The notes: generated by a model not told the origin, from the sequence alone. A stretch of DNA of 64,000 bases from Sinorhizobium psoraleae (GCF_013283645.1 NZ_JABEKV010000002.1:565798-629797), one strand, 5' to 3'; positions 7,887 through 17,576 are shown, counted from the stretch's first letter. Program-made: numbers and translations.

Positions 7887-9434
7887 TCAGTACCAGGCGT
7901 CGGGCATGCTGTTCTTGCGTCTGGTGACATAGTCCATCAGGGCCTCGTCGATTGCTACATCCAGAGGCGGCGCTTCGTATTCGGCCAGCGTCTTCTTCCA
8001 GCTTCGGTTGGCGCGCGTCGCCATGTCCGTCTCGCCCTGCTCGACCCACTTCTCGAACGGTTCGTTGTCCGAAAGCGCGCTGTCCCAGAAAGCGGTCTGA
8101 TAGTTGCGCATCGTATGATCGCAGCCGAGAAAATGGCTGCCCGGCCCAACCTCCAGAAAAGCATCCATCGCAAGCGCATTGTCGTCGACGACCACGCCGG
8201 CGAGATACGAGTGGAGCGCTCCGCAGAAATCGGTGTCCATCACGAACTTCTCGTAGGACATCGCGAGCAGACCATCGACGAAACCCGCCGAATGCAGGAT
8301 AAAATTGGCGCCGCAATGGACTGCCGACAGCATCGACATGACGCCCTCTTGCATCGCCTGGGCGTCCGGCAGCTTCGAATTGGAAAAATTGCCGGCGCAG
8401 CGCAGCGGCAGGCCCAACCGGCGGGCGAGCTGCCCGACGACCATGCTGCCGATCGCCGGCTCCGGCGTCCCGAAAGTAGGCGAGCCGGAGCGAAGCGACA
8501 TCGAAGAAAGGAAGTTGCCGAAGATCACCGGCGCTCCCTTTCGTTCGAGCTGCGTCAGCGCGCAACCGGCAAGCGTTTCGGCATAGGACTGGGCGATGGC
8601 GCCGGCATTGGTCACAGGCCCCATCGCCCCGCCCAGGATGAAGGGCACGATGACCGCCGCCTGGTTGGCGCGCGCATAGGCGCGCAACGACCTGGTCATC
8701 GTTCCGTCCCAGACGAGCGGCGAATTGACGTTGACGTTGCCGAGAATGACGCAGTTCTTGTCCACGAAATCGGCGCCGAAGAGGATGCGCGCCATTTCGA
8801 TCGAATCCTCAGCACGCTCCTCGGCCGTAATCGAGCCCATGAAGGCGCGGTCGGAATATTTGATGTGGCTGTAAACCATATCAAAATGGCGCTTGTTGAC
8901 CGGCACGTCGACCGGCTCGCAGATCGTGCCGCCGGAATGGTGCAGCCAAGGGCTCGACTGGCCGAGTTTGATCAGATTGCGGAAATCCTCGATCGTGCCG
9001 TAGCGCCTGCCCCGATCAATGTCGGTCACGAAGGGAGAGCCATAGGCTGGAGCGAAGACGACGTTGCGGCCGCCAATCTCGACATTGCGGGCGGGATTGC
9101 GGGCATGCTGGGTGAATTGCGCCGGTGCCGAGCGGACGATTTCATTCAACATGCCGGGTTCGAAGGTGACCCGGGCGCCATCGATCCTGGCGCCAGCCCG
9201 CTTCCAGTGATCAAGCGCGGCGGCATCATCCCGAAACTCGATTCCGACTTCGGCGAGAATGCGATCCGCGATCCGCTCGATCCGCTGCAGGCTTTCCTCG
9301 CCGAGAATATCGTAGGTCGGTATGTTGCGGACGATAAAGGGAACGCCGAGATTCCTGCCGGCTTCCCGTCGCTGCGATCTGGCACCCCGGGTTCGCCGAG
9401 GCGCCTCTCCCGTTGCTGCCGACGATGCTTCCAT
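7887..9434 (-). CDS. Trimethylamine methyltransferase (MttB) family protein, non-pyrrolysine type
   Basis: This 515-residue protein of the MttB superfamily moves, in known members, a methyl group from a quaternary or tertiary amine to a corrinoid protein. Family features include HHSGGTICEPVDVP, FGTPEPAIGSMV and the C-terminal GPGSHFLGCDHTM block. No in-frame amber codon interrupts the frame, so it belongs to the larger group without pyrrolysine, whose members use glycine betaine, proline betaine or carnitine. The chosen start is the ATG at 9434: GGAGG lies seven bases upstream, while the earlier ATGs at 9452 and 9449 overlap that site. No corrinoid protein gene is adjacent. It is co-directional with the flavoprotein gene and divergent from a LysR gene. 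Confidence 0.85.
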   Translation of the reverse strand: MEASSAATGEAPRRTRGARSQRREAGRNLGVPFIVRNIPTYDILGEESLQRIERIADRILAEVGIEFRDDAAALDHWKRAGARIDGARVTFEPGMLNEIVRSAPAQFTQHARNPARNVEIGGRNVVFAPAYGSPFVTDIDRGRRYGTIEDFRNLIKLGQSSPWLHHSGGTICEPVDVPVNKRHFDMVYSHIKYSDRAFMGSITAEERAEDSIEMARILFGADFVDKNCVILGNVNVNSPLVWDGTMTRSLRAYARANQAAVIVPFILGGAMGPVTNAGAIAQSYAETLAGCALTQLERKGAPVIFGNFLSSMSLRSGSPTFGTPEPAIGSMVVGQLARRLGLPLRCAGNFSNSKLPDAQAMQEGVMSMLSAVHCGANFILHSAGFVDGLLAMSYEKFVMDTDFCGALHSYLAGVVVDDNALAMDAFLEVGPGSHFLGCDHTMRNYQTAFWDSALSDNEPFEKWVEQGETDMATRANRSWKKTLAEYEAPPLDVAIDEALMDYVTRRKNSMPDAWY

Positions 9435-9446
9435 TTGCCAACCTCC

Positions 9447-9463
9447 CATCATTTTTCATGATG
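9447..9463. promoter_or_regulatory. Candidate LysR operator between mttB-like and lysR genes
   Basis: CATCAT (9447-9452) and ATGATG (9458-9463) form a perfect 6-bp inverted repeat around five bases, within the 91-base divergent intergenic region. Size and position suit a LysR-type site. It overlaps the leader of the methyltransferase gene, so a role in translation cannot be excluded. Confidence 0.4.
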
Positions 9464-9525
9464 CTAGTGACGATCAAGGTAATTGTAACGCTGGAAAAAT
9501 TTGACGCATTCTATAAGCTGTATTT

Positions 9526-10494
9526 ATGGAAAATCTGCGCCGCCTCCTTCCTTCCGCCGCCAGCCTCATCGTTTTCGAGGCGGCCGGCCGCCATCAGAAT
9601 TTCACCCGCGCCGCAAATGAGCTCGGAATGACTCAAGCGGCGGTATCTTACGCCATCCGAGGTCTCGAGGACCAACTCGGCGTACCGCTGTTTCACCGCG
9701 TGCACCGCGCGGTCGAATTGACGGAGGCAGGCGAGAAATTTCATGCGGACGTCTCTGTCGGCCTGTCGCGAATTCAGAAATCAGCCGAAGATATTCGCTC
9801 GAAGGGCCGCGAGACGAATGTTACGCTCGCAGCGTCCACCGCTTTCGCCTCGATGTGGATGCTCCCACGGCTGAACCGGCTGCGCGAAGACCTGCCGGAG
9901 ATCGATCTTCGCATCCAGACCAGCGTGCGCGACCTCGATCTCGACGAAGAACCCATTCCCTTGGGCATTCGAGGCGGTGATCCCAGCCACTGGCCACGAT
10001 ATCATGCTGCTCTGCTGGCCGAGGAGGTGGTCAATGCCGTCGCGACGCCCGCCTATATCGAGGCGCATGGCCCGCCAGAAACGCCGGCCGACCTCTCACG
10101 ACACAATCTCATCCATCTCGAAGAGCCCGTGCGGCGAGCCTGCGACTGGACGGAGTGGTTCGCGAGTGCGGGTCTTGCCTATCCTGCGCAGGGGCGACGG
10201 CTTACGATAAACGACTACGTGCTGGTCATCCAGGCAGTGCTTGCCGGGGAAGGAATCGCGCTCGGCTGGGAACACCTGATCGAGCGGCAGGTCCGCTCCG
10301 GCGCACTTGTTCCGGTGGGCGGGCACGTGTTGAAGACCGGACACGCATTCTATGTCGTCTGGCCGCGGTCGCGCGAACTCAACACGCAAGCACGGCGCAT
10401 CAGGGACTGGCTATTAGACGAGGGGTTGCGTGACCGTTCCGCGGCCGGTGCCAATGAAGGCGACCATCAACGCGATGCCGCTACTTCGCGATAG
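9526..10494 (+). CDS. LysR-family regulator, GcvA type
   Basis: This 322-residue regulator has an N-terminal winged helix (FEAAGRHQNFTRAANELGMT, then QAAVSYAIRGLEDQLGVPLF, about residues 18-57) and a periplasmic-binding-like effector domain. The ARAANELGMTQAAVS-like helix and the GIRGGDPSHW stretch resemble GcvA regulators. It is transcribed away from the methyltransferase/demethylase pair with 91 bases between starts, the classic layout for a LysR gene controlling its neighbours. It probably senses the amine or a product. The 3' end overlaps the convergent GGDEF-EAL gene by 28 bases. Confidence 0.9.
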   Translation: MENLRRLLPSAASLIVFEAAGRHQNFTRAANELGMTQAAVSYAIRGLEDQLGVPLFHRVHRAVELTEAGEKFHADVSVGLSRIQKSAEDIRSKGRETNVTLAASTAFASMWMLPRLNRLREDLPEIDLRIQTSVRDLDLDEEPIPLGIRGGDPSHWPRYHAALLAEEVVNAVATPAYIEAHGPPETPADLSRHNLIHLEEPVRRACDWTEWFASAGLAYPAQGRRLTINDYVLVIQAVLAGEGIALGWEHLIERQVRSGALVPVGGHVLKTGHAFYVVWPRSRELNTQARRIRDWLLDEGLRDRSAAGANEGDHQRDAATSR

Positions 10495-11813
10495 CGATCG
10501 GAAAGATAACGCATCGTCGCAACGGCGTCCGCCGGCTTGCCGTAGAAATAGCCCTGCCCCATGCCGCAGCCGAGCGCCTTCAACTTCAGCGCTTCGGAAA
10601 AATCCTCGATGCCTTCGGCGACGACCTCAAGCTCCAGCCCTTCGCACATCGAGACGATGGCCTTGATGATATGTTCCGACGCGCGATCGGCGGAGATCCG
10701 GGAGACGAAGGCGCGATCGATCTTCACCTTGTCGAAGGAAAAGTCCCGCAGCCGGCCGAGGCTCGATTGTCCCGTCCCGAAATCATCGAGCGATACGCGC
10801 ACGCCCGCCGCCCGCAATTCGGAAACGATCTTCTGCGCCACGTCGGCATCCGCCATCACCGCTGTCTCGGTGATCTCAAGCTCCAGCCGGCGTGGGTCGA
10901 GCCCGACCTGGTTAATGATCGACAGCAGACGCGCGCTGGTCGCCGTATCCATCAGCTGCGCAGAGGAGAGATTGAAGGAAAGGAAAAGTTCCTTCGGCCA
11001 CGACAACGCGGCCTGTGCCGCCTTGCGCAAAAGCGTTTCGGCCAGCGACTCGATAAAGCCGCGCTCTTCGGCAAGCGGCACGAACACGGATGGCGAAACG
11101 TAGCCGAGATCCGCGTCACACCATCTTGCCAGCGCTTCGAAGCCGACGACCGTGTCGCTGCGAAGATCGACGATGGGCTGGAAATGCACGTCGACCTGAT
11201 CGGCTATGATCGCGTTGCGCAGCGCCTGTTCGAGCTGCGTGGCGCGCTTCATCTCCTGGGCGATCTCCTGCGAATAGACGGTGATCTGGCCACGACCGCG
11301 CCGTTTCGACCGATAGAGCGCTGTGTCGGCGCTCTTCAGCAGGTCTTCAAAGCTATTGCCGGCGAAAGGATAGACCGCGAAGCCGAAGGACGCCGACAGG
11401 CGGACGTTGCGATCGCCGAGATCGAAGGGCGCCGACAACACTTCCTTCAGCACGCGGCCAAGCTTTTCGGCGCCCTTGCGCTCGAAGATCAGCGGCAGGA
11501 CGAATGCGAACTCGTCGTCCGAGGTGCGCGTCACGGTCGCACCTTCCGGAACGCAGGCTTTCAGGCGGTGTGCGACCTGGCAGAGGATCTGATCGCCGGC
11601 TTCCGGCCCGAACAGGTCATTGATCGGCTTGAACCCATCGAGATTGGCAAGGCCTATCGTAAACGGCGCCGGGTCGCTCGCGCGTTCCGCGGCAAGCTCG
11701 CAGACCTTTTGCCGCAAATGCCGGCCGTTACCCAAGCCGGTCAGTTGATCGATGAGCGGCACGGGAGGCGGCACCTCTACAATCTCATGATCTGCGGCCT
11801 GCCTCCACATCAT
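10467..11813 (-). CDS. GGDEF-EAL protein, probable c-di-GMP phosphodiesterase with inactive GGDEF
   Basis: This 448-residue cytoplasmic protein has a GGDEF domain at about 20-180 and an EAL domain at about 190-440. The GGDEF signature is changed to SDDEF (98-102, within RTSDDEFAF), so cyclase activity is unlikely; such domains often bind GTP and regulate the EAL half. The EAL part looks intact: EALARW at 226-231, a conserved acid in ELEITET, DDFGTG and EGIED. There are no membrane segments or sensor domain; the first 20 residues are short and unstructured. Two ATGs (11813 and 11810) are possible starts. It would lower c-di-GMP and favour motility over attachment, an inference from the family. 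Confidence 0.88.
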   Translation of the reverse strand: MMWRQAADHEIVEVPPPVPLIDQLTGLGNGRHLRQKVCELAAERASDPAPFTIGLANLDGFKPINDLFGPEAGDQILCQVAHRLKACVPEGATVTRTSDDEFAFVLPLIFERKGAEKLGRVLKEVLSAPFDLGDRNVRLSASFGFAVYPFAGNSFEDLLKSADTALYRSKRRGRGQITVYSQEIAQEMKRATQLEQALRNAIIADQVDVHFQPIVDLRSDTVVGFEALARWCDADLGYVSPSVFVPLAEERGFIESLAETLLRKAAQAALSWPKELFLSFNLSSAQLMDTATSARLLSIINQVGLDPRRLELEITETAVMADADVAQKIVSELRAAGVRVSLDDFGTGQSSLGRLRDFSFDKVKIDRAFVSRISADRASEHIIKAIVSMCEGLELEVVAEGIEDFSEALKLKALGCGMGQGYFYGKPADAVATMRYLSDRYREVAASR

Positions 11814-12076
11814 GGCCGCAAGCTCTCGCGGCGGGCTGGCGCAGGCGCTAGGGAACGGCCGCGGCGCAGCGATCCTCGCCGACGGAGATGGATCTCCCGC
11901 ATCGGCGAAAGCAGTGGCTGGGCGGCTGGACGAAGCGCATTCATTGCTGCGAGGCTCTACACTTTCTGGCAGTTCGATGCAGACGATGACAATCGGGGGT
12001 TAACAATCCCATATCGCCTCGCTATCAAATCTTCCGTCGGCATCCCTAATTCTGGCGAATTGACAAGATTGGAGCC

Positions 12077-13801
12077 TCAGCCGACGGCACGCATGTTCCC
12101 CATGGGCATGTATTTTCTGAGGATCGCTTCGATCATGTCCGGGCTGACCGGTTTCATGATGTGGTCGTCCATTCCGACCGCTTCACATTGCCGAAGGTCG
12201 ATATCGAGCGCCTGCGCGGTCACCGCAATGATCGGTGTCCGCCGATCGGTCCCCTTTTCGGCATCGCGGATGGCCGCTGCGGCATCGAAGCCGTTCATGA
12301 CCGGCATCGATACATCCATGAGGACCAATGCCGGCTGAAGTTCGTGCCAGAGCTCTACCGCCTCCCTGCCATTCGCGGCGATCCGATGGGAAACCCCAAG
12401 CCCCTCCAGTATCTGGGCGAAGACGAACTGGTTGATCTGATTGTCCTCGGCGACCAGCACTTCAATGTCCGGCGCGTGCGTTCCGGGCGCAACATCGCTT
12501 TCGAAGGAGATTTCCCAGTCCGCCTGCGAAAGCGACGCCCGCGCCTGTGAACGCTCGGCGCAAGCGCGAAAGATCTCCGCGAGCAGGTGGCCGGCATCGA
12601 TGTCGCCGGAGATCTTGAGGACAGGGCTTGCATGCCAGCCCGCAAGGACACGCCTGAGCTCCGAGAAGGCGCCATCGAGCACCAGGATATCGAGCTTTAC
12701 CCCGGAATGTTCGGCAGCCGATGCGAAAGTCTCGAGTTCGCCGATGTTGCGCACAGCACAAGCATCGAGACCGGAACCGCGCAGACGCGCAACGAGCCGT
12801 TCCTCCACGCTTCGGTCGCCGGTCGCCAGCAGCACGCGCAGTCCACGCGCGGGCAGGGTCTCGATCATTGATCCCGCCTCGACCAGTTGCTGAACATTCA
12901 ATGCACGGAAGGGATCGTAGAAATTCTGTGCCGGTGTAAAGATGCTGTAGTCCAGAATCTGCAGGCCGCTGCCGCCCTTGTTCTCACCCGTGCCGTGATA
13001 CCAGGCCGCGATATCGGTGACGTCGTTCATGCAGGTCACGACGAAATGGCGGCCGGGCATGCCGATGCGATATTTGCGCGTCACGACCCAGAGATCGCTG
13101 CCATCGGCGCGCACGATATGTTCGGCTTCCGAATATGGCTTGCCGGTTTCGAGCACCAGTCGATCCGACTGTTCGAACCGCTCCGCCAGTTCGGCGTCGA
13201 CGAGATCCCAGGCGGAGCGTCCGAGGATCGTCTCCTGCGTCAGATCATGAATTGTGCAGAACGCCTTGTTGACGGCGATGTAGTTGAGGTTTCGGTCTTT
13301 GACGCAGATCGGATTCGGCTGCGCGTCGAGAATCTCTTCCGTCAGTTCCACGCGTTCGAGGTCGGTCTGAACCTGTTCGTCGCGCTTCTTCTGTTCGGAA
13401 ACATCAGTGACCGACAATATGCCGATACCGCTCGACAACCGGCGCTTGCGCAGAGAGACCCAGCGGGTACGGCCCGCCCGCTCGACATTCTCGTAGCGCT
13501 CACGCCAATGCAACGCCATATGCTCGGCGATCCAATCTTCCCTGTTGGTCCGGCGGCGGCTGTTCTCAGGCAATGTCCCCGGGCGCACACCGGTATCATA
13601 GACGGCACCGAGAAAGTCGCGAAGCCGAGTGCCGGGCGCCAAAAGGCGGGCTGGAACCGGAAAGAACTGCAGCATCGAGGGGCTGGCGAACAGGATCGTG
13701 TCGTCTCGACCGCAGACAAGCAAAGCAAGGCCAAGCGCGTCGCAACTCGACTCGAGAATGACCCTGTTGATGTCTGCGCCGCCCGACGCCACATCGTTCA
13801 T
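12077..13801 (-). CDS. PAS-PAS-receiver protein without kinase domain
   Basis: This 574-residue signalling protein has a PAS-like domain at about 20-135 and a PAS at 155-265 (ILDAQPNPICVKDRNLNYI). A degenerate receiver-like region follows at about 320-410 with no clear phosphoacceptor set, then a full receiver at 447-563 with acidic pocket E452/D453, phosphoacceptor D496 (LVLMDVSMPVMNG), T528 and K550. No histidine kinase or ATPase region and no output domain are present, so it may be a phosphate sink or a sensor platform for a separate kinase. ATG 13801 follows a GAGGAC site; the open frame runs on to 14005, but that part is a repeat element. The gene upstream (10467-11813) suggests a c-di-GMP connection. 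Confidence 0.85.
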   Translation of the reverse strand: MNDVASGGADINRVILESSCDALGLALLVCGRDDTILFASPSMLQFFPVPARLLAPGTRLRDFLGAVYDTGVRPGTLPENSRRRTNREDWIAEHMALHWRERYENVERAGRTRWVSLRKRRLSSGIGILSVTDVSEQKKRDEQVQTDLERVELTEEILDAQPNPICVKDRNLNYIAVNKAFCTIHDLTQETILGRSAWDLVDAELAERFEQSDRLVLETGKPYSEAEHIVRADGSDLWVVTRKYRIGMPGRHFVVTCMNDVTDIAAWYHGTGENKGGSGLQILDYSIFTPAQNFYDPFRALNVQQLVEAGSMIETLPARGLRVLLATGDRSVEERLVARLRGSGLDACAVRNIGELETFASAAEHSGVKLDILVLDGAFSELRRVLAGWHASPVLKISGDIDAGHLLAEIFRACAERSQARASLSQADWEISFESDVAPGTHAPDIEVLVAEDNQINQFVFAQILEGLGVSHRIAANGREAVELWHELQPALVLMDVSMPVMNGFDAAAAIRDAEKGTDRRTPIIAVTAQALDIDLRQCEAVGMDDHIMKPVSPDMIEAILRKYMPMGNMRAVG

Positions 13802-14192
13802 CGCGCTGTCCTCATTTCGCCCTCTGCATGATTCCTTAAATCGGAAACGATTTAGGGACAAAACGATGCAGCAATCCAAAGTTTTACAGCGGCCTTTGGG
13901 CGTCTGAAAAGACACACGGCGCTGTGGCGGCGGTTTCATTCCGGGACATGCTGGCTGGCCTCGGAAGGCGTCTCTTCGGGCGGAATGCGTGACGGCGTCC
14001 AGCAACGCCGCGGAGCTCCAAAGATAAAACCCGTTCTCATTCAGGTTGTTGTGGAAAATCGCAGCAGAACGTTAAAGCGGAATTAAATCATGGCCGCATT
14101 TTCCACGCCGATCGCCTCGTAATCGCTCCGTCTGCGGCGGCACCGCCGCACAAGCCCCTTTCCCTCGCACGCCGAATCCGGGAAAATGGGTC
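13802..14192. other. 391-base divergent intergenic region
   Basis: This region separates the PAS-receiver gene (minus) from mutL (plus). It contains a copy of the second repeat family at 13825-13922 and otherwise no gene I can support. The remaining 270 bases must hold both promoters, but I see no convincing -35/-10 pair. Confidence 0.6.
13825..13922 (-). repeat. TGCATG-type intergenic repeat, copy 1
   Basis: Read on the minus strand, this holds a CAGACGC segment, a GGATTGCTGCAT segment, then ATCGTTTCCGATTTAAGGA and CATGCA. The same order occurs at 17474-17576, 57230-57317 and 63746-63829. The right half forms an imperfect stem (TAAATCGGAAACGATTTA). No coding capacity. Confidence 0.75.
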
Positions 14193-15992
14193 ATGATCAT
14201 CAAACAGCTTTCAGAAACACTCATCAACCAGATCGCCGCCGGTGAGGTCATCGAGCGACCCGCCAGCGCCGCAAAGGAGCTGATCGAGAATGCGCTCGAC
14301 GCAGGCGCGACCAGAATCGAGATCGCGACTGCGGGCGGTGGCAAGACACTGCTCAGGGTGACCGACAACGGCAGCGGCATGTCGCCGGGCGATCTCGCTC
14401 TGGCGGTTCAGCGCCATTGCACTTCCAAGATCAGCGACAGCCTAACCGATATCCGGACTCTCGGCTTTCGCGGCGAGGCCCTGCCCTCGATCGGATCGGT
14501 CGCGCGCCTGTCGATCACGACGCGAACGGCCGGTGCGAATGAGGGCGCGGCGATAACTATCGCCGGCGGCAGGACCGAAACCGTTCGCCCGTCACCTGCC
14601 AATGCGGGCACCGTCGTCGAGGTGCGCGACCTTTTCTTCGCAACCCCTGCCCGGCTCAAATTCATGAAATCGGAAAAGGCGGAGGCCGCCGCGATTTCCG
14701 AGGTCGTCCGCCGCATGGCAATCGCCTTCCCGAAGGTGCGCTTCGTACTCTCGGGCTCCGACCGAACGACCCTGGAGTACCCCGCCACTGCCGAAGACCG
14801 CTTGGCCCGGATGGCGCAGGTGCTCGGCAAGGATTTCCGCGACAATGCAATAGAGATCGACGCCGAACGAGAGGACACCCGGCTTACGGGGTATGCCGGC
14901 GTGCCGACCTTCAATCGCGGCAACTCGCTTCAGCAGTACGTCTTCGTCAACGGCCGGCCGGTGCAGGACAAGCTCATCCTGTCCGCCATCCGCGCCGCCT
15001 ACGCCGAAACCATTCCACAAGGCCGTTACCCGGTTGCCGTCCTTTCGATCGTCCTCGATCCGGCGCTCGTCGATGTCAATGTACATCCGGCGAAGTCGGA
15101 CGTCCGGTTTCGCGATCCGGGCCTGATCCGCGGGCTGCTCATCGGCGCGATCCGCGAGGCCCTGGGGCGCGACGGAGATCGCGCAGCCACGACCGGCGCG
15201 AGCGGAATGGTGCGCGCTTTCCGGCCGGAGATGCAGAGGCCATCGGCACCCTGGACGCCAGCGGCCTCGCCCTACCGCCCCGTGCATTTCGACCGGACGG
15301 ACAATGGCTTCGCCGAAGCTCCGCAGCAAGCCTTCGCGGAATTCTCACAACCATCGGCACGCTCCGCCGCTCCGACCGAAGAAGCACGGATTTCCGATGC
15401 ATCTCCTTTGTCTTTTCCGCTCGGTGCCGCGCGCGCGCAGCTCCATGAAAACTACATCGTCGCGCAGACGGACGATGGCCTCGTCATCGTCGACCAGCAC
15501 GCCGCGCATGAGCGCCTCGTCTTCGAGACCATGCGGACCGCGCTCCATTCCCGCCCCGTGCCCGCACAGACGCTGCTCATCCCCGAGATCGTCGATCTTC
15601 CCGAGGACGATTGCGATCGACTGATGACGCATGCCGATGAATTCGCCCGTCTCGGTCTCGCGATAGAGCGCTTCGGGCCGGGGGCGATCGCCGTGCGCGA
15701 AACGCCTGCCATGCTGGGCGAAGTGGATGCGGCGGGCCTGGTGCGGCAGCTCGCCGACGAGCTTGCGGAATGGGATACGGCAACGGGCCTTGCGGGGCGG
15801 CTCGAATATCTCGCGGCGACGATGGCGTGTCACGGTTCGGTCCGCTCCGGCCGCCGCATGCGGCCGGAGGAGATGAATGCGCTGCTTCGCCAGATGGAAG
15901 CGACACCGGGCTCTGGCCAGTGCAATCACGGCCGGCCGACCTATATCGAGCTGAAGCTCTCGGATATCGAGCGCCTCTTCGGTCGCAGCTGA
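14193..15992 (+). CDS. mutL: DNA mismatch repair protein MutL
   Basis: This 599-residue GHKL ATPase couples MutS mismatch recognition to strand removal. The N-terminal ATPase motifs are present: [11 protein letters not shown] (about 28-38), DNGSGM and [18 protein letters not shown] and [14 protein letters not shown] mark the S5-like part. The C-terminal dimerisation domain has [12 protein letters not shown], matching the DQHA-x2-E-x4-E metal-binding endonuclease motif, so unlike E. coli MutL this one should nick DNA itself. A Pro/Ala-rich linker (about 335-410) separates the halves. ATG 14193 is well placed at the start of the conserved [20 protein letters not shown] block. A small DUF2093 gene follows. 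Confidence 0.97.
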   Translation: MIIKQLSETLINQIAAGEVIERPASAAKELIENALDAGATRIEIATAGGGKTLLRVTDNGSGMSPGDLALAVQRHCTSKISDSLTDIRTLGFRGEALPSIGSVARLSITTRTAGANEGAAITIAGGRTETVRPSPANAGTVVEVRDLFFATPARLKFMKSEKAEAAAISEVVRRMAIAFPKVRFVLSGSDRTTLEYPATAEDRLARMAQVLGKDFRDNAIEIDAEREDTRLTGYAGVPTFNRGNSLQQYVFVNGRPVQDKLILSAIRAAYAETIPQGRYPVAVLSIVLDPALVDVNVHPAKSDVRFRDPGLIRGLLIGAIREALGRDGDRAATTGASGMVRAFRPEMQRPSAPWTPAASPYRPVHFDRTDNGFAEAPQQAFAEFSQPSARSAAPTEEARISDASPLSFPLGAARAQLHENYIVAQTDDGLVIVDQHAAHERLVFETMRTALHSRPVPAQTLLIPEIVDLPEDDCDRLMTHADEFARLGLAIERFGPGAIAVRETPAMLGEVDAAGLVRQLADELAEWDTATGLAGRLEYLAATMACHGSVRSGRRMRPEEMNALLRQMEATPGSGQCNHGRPTYIELKLSDIERLFGRS

Positions 15993-16093
15993 CGAGCGAT
16001 CGACGGTCCGCGAGTAGCACGCCGGGCGCTGGTGTTTTTCCGGGCACTGGGATAGATCAGGGAAACGGTCGAGTGAGAAGGCAGACGCAGGCA

Positions 16094-16327
16094 ATGATGA
16101 ACCGCTTTGAAGGAAGTTCCTCGCGCGAGGCGAAGATCCGCTATCTCGATGGCGACTTCCAGATCGTGCTTGCCGGATCGCACGTCGTCTGTGCCATGAC
16201 GGGCAAGGCGATTCCCGTGGACGAGTTGCGTTACTGGAGCGTCGCCCGGCAGGAGCCCTATGTGGACGCCGCAGCCTCCCTAGAAGCGGAAAAACGTGCC
16301 GGCGCGCTCCCCAACCAGCGACGCTGA
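16094..16327 (+). CDS. DUF2093 family small protein
   Basis: This 77-residue protein starts MMNRFEG and has the compact DUF2093 pattern: an N-terminal EAKIRYLDGDFQIVLAGSHV strand set, a single CAMTGKAIP turn, and DELRYWSVARQEPYVDAAAS near the C-terminus. The family is widespread in Rhizobiales with no known function. ATGs at 16094 and 16097 are both possible. The open frame extends upstream to 15770 inside mutL, but that part is out of frame with mutL and not expected to be translated. It lies 101 bases after mutL and converges on lpxK. Confidence 0.85.
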   Translation: MMNRFEGSSSREAKIRYLDGDFQIVLAGSHVVCAMTGKAIPVDELRYWSVARQEPYVDAAASLEAEKRAGALPNQRR

Positions 16328-16354
16328 AGAAGTCGGTTTCGCTATAGCCCCTAG

Positions 16355-17401
16355 TTAGAGAGTAACTGCTTTCGCCTCCCGCAGCTTGCGCGATCGCGCG
16401 GCGGCAAGCGTCCGGTCGATGACTTTGCCGGGGATTGACGGGTCGTCGAAGCGCACGTCGATTTCGATCACCTTGCTCCTGCTCGCCAGCTCCCCCGCCC
16501 GACCATGTCCGGGTTCGAGACGGACCATGTCCTTCGACGTGGTGACCAGTGTATAGCCTTGGCTCGCGGCGCGATCGAGCAGGTCGGCAATTTCATCGTC
16601 GGAGAAGTGATGATGATCGGGAAAGCTCCGCGTCTCCTCGATGATCGCACCCGTCTCGCGCACGGTCCGGAAGAACTTCTCCGGATCGGCGATACCGGCC
16701 CAGGCAAGAACCTTGACGCCTGCAAGCTGCCCGTCGTCGATCCGGATGGTTTCCGCCGCATAGACGGGCTTGCCTGCCCGGGCCGCGCGGCGGACCAGCG
16801 GGTCGGCCGCAGATCCGTTACCGATCTTCAGAAGCGCCGTTGCGTGCCGCAACTGGTCGCCGATGGGTGCGCGAACCGGTCCCGAGGGCACGAGGTGTCC
16901 ATTGCCGATGCCTCGCCCGGAATCGACCACGAGCAAGGCGAAGTCGAATGCAAGCCGCGCGCTCTGAAAGCCGTCGTCCATGATGATGATGTCGGCGCCT
17001 TCGGCCGCGAGCTTGCGCGCGCCCTCGACACGGCGGCGGCAGACGACGGTCAAGGCTTCACGGGCAAGCAGCAGCGGCTCGTCGCCGACGTCGCGGGCAC
17101 GGTGGTGATGCGGGTCGACGATCGTCGTGACGTCCAGCGAGCCGCCATAGCCGCGGCTTAAGAAGCCCGGCTTCAACCCCTTCGCCTTGGCCGCTCGCGC
17201 AAGCGCGATGGCGGTCGGCGTCTTTCCAGCCCCGCCGACGGTGAAGTTGCCGACACAGATGAGCGGCACCGGCGCCGAGGCGCGGCGGGCGCGATCCATG
17301 CGCATGCCGGCGACGCGGCCGTACACCCAGGAAAACGGCCAGAGCGCATAGGCGCGCCAATCAGCCTTGGTCCACCAGAACGGTGGCGCTTCGGAAACCA
17401 T
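16355..17401 (-). CDS. lpxK: Tetraacyldisaccharide 4'-kinase
   Basis: This 348-residue inner-membrane enzyme adds the 4'-phosphate to the lipid A disaccharide. The P-loop is [12 protein letters not shown] (51-62) after a short hydrophobic N-terminal anchor ([16 protein letters not shown]). [13 protein letters not shown] and IIMDDGFQ are further family blocks. ATG 17401 gives the usual length and follows GGAGGCAGG; the open frame to 17692 runs through a repeat and is rejected. Rhizobia remove or replace this phosphate later, but still need LpxK. The group order here, waaA then a HAD gene then lpxK, suggests shared transcription for lipid A and Kdo steps. Confidence 0.94.
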   Translation of the reverse strand: MVSEAPPFWWTKADWRAYALWPFSWVYGRVAGMRMDRARRASAPVPLICVGNFTVGGAGKTPTAIALARAAKAKGLKPGFLSRGYGGSLDVTTIVDPHHHRARDVGDEPLLLAREALTVVCRRRVEGARKLAAEGADIIIMDDGFQSARLAFDFALLVVDSGRGIGNGHLVPSGPVRAPIGDQLRHATALLKIGNGSAADPLVRRAARAGKPVYAAETIRIDDGQLAGVKVLAWAGIADPEKFFRTVRETGAIIEETRSFPDHHHFSDDEIADLLDRAASQGYTLVTTSKDMVRLEPGHGRAGELASRSKVIEIDVRFDDPSIPGKVIDRTLAAARSRKLREAKAVTL

Positions 17402-17473
17402 TCTGTCTAACCTGCCTCCACGACCTGCCCTGCCCCCAAACCGGCCAGGAAAGCGCACCCCCTGCAGCGCCGC

Positions 17474-17576
17474 GCGCCCGTAAGACGCGCCGGGCTCGCT
17501 GCAGCACCTGAATTGCTGCATGTTCCTATCCTCCAATCGGTTCCGATCTAAGGAAACATGCAGTAGCTCCGCCGCA
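17474..17576 (+). repeat. TGCATG-type intergenic repeat, copy 2
   Basis: AAGACGCGCC, GCTGCAGCACCTGAATTGC, TGCATGTTCC, ATCGGTTCCGAT and AAGGAAACATGCAGTAG lie in order. The segment TGCATGTTCC pairs with GGAAACATGCA. It occupies most of the 251-base gap between the HAD gene and lpxK. Confidence 0.8.

Noticed and set aside
7887..9434. Pyrrolysine-type MttB
   Set aside because: The reading frame has no internal amber codon, so it belongs to the non-pyrrolysine group.
8115..9461. 448-codon plus-strand open frame opposite the MttB gene
   Set aside because: Antisense shadow; the MttB frame has family motifs and a strong ribosome site.
10671..12338. 555-codon plus-strand open frame across the GGDEF-EAL gene and gap
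   Set aside because: Arg-rich translation, no family, and it is antisense to a clear EAL protein.
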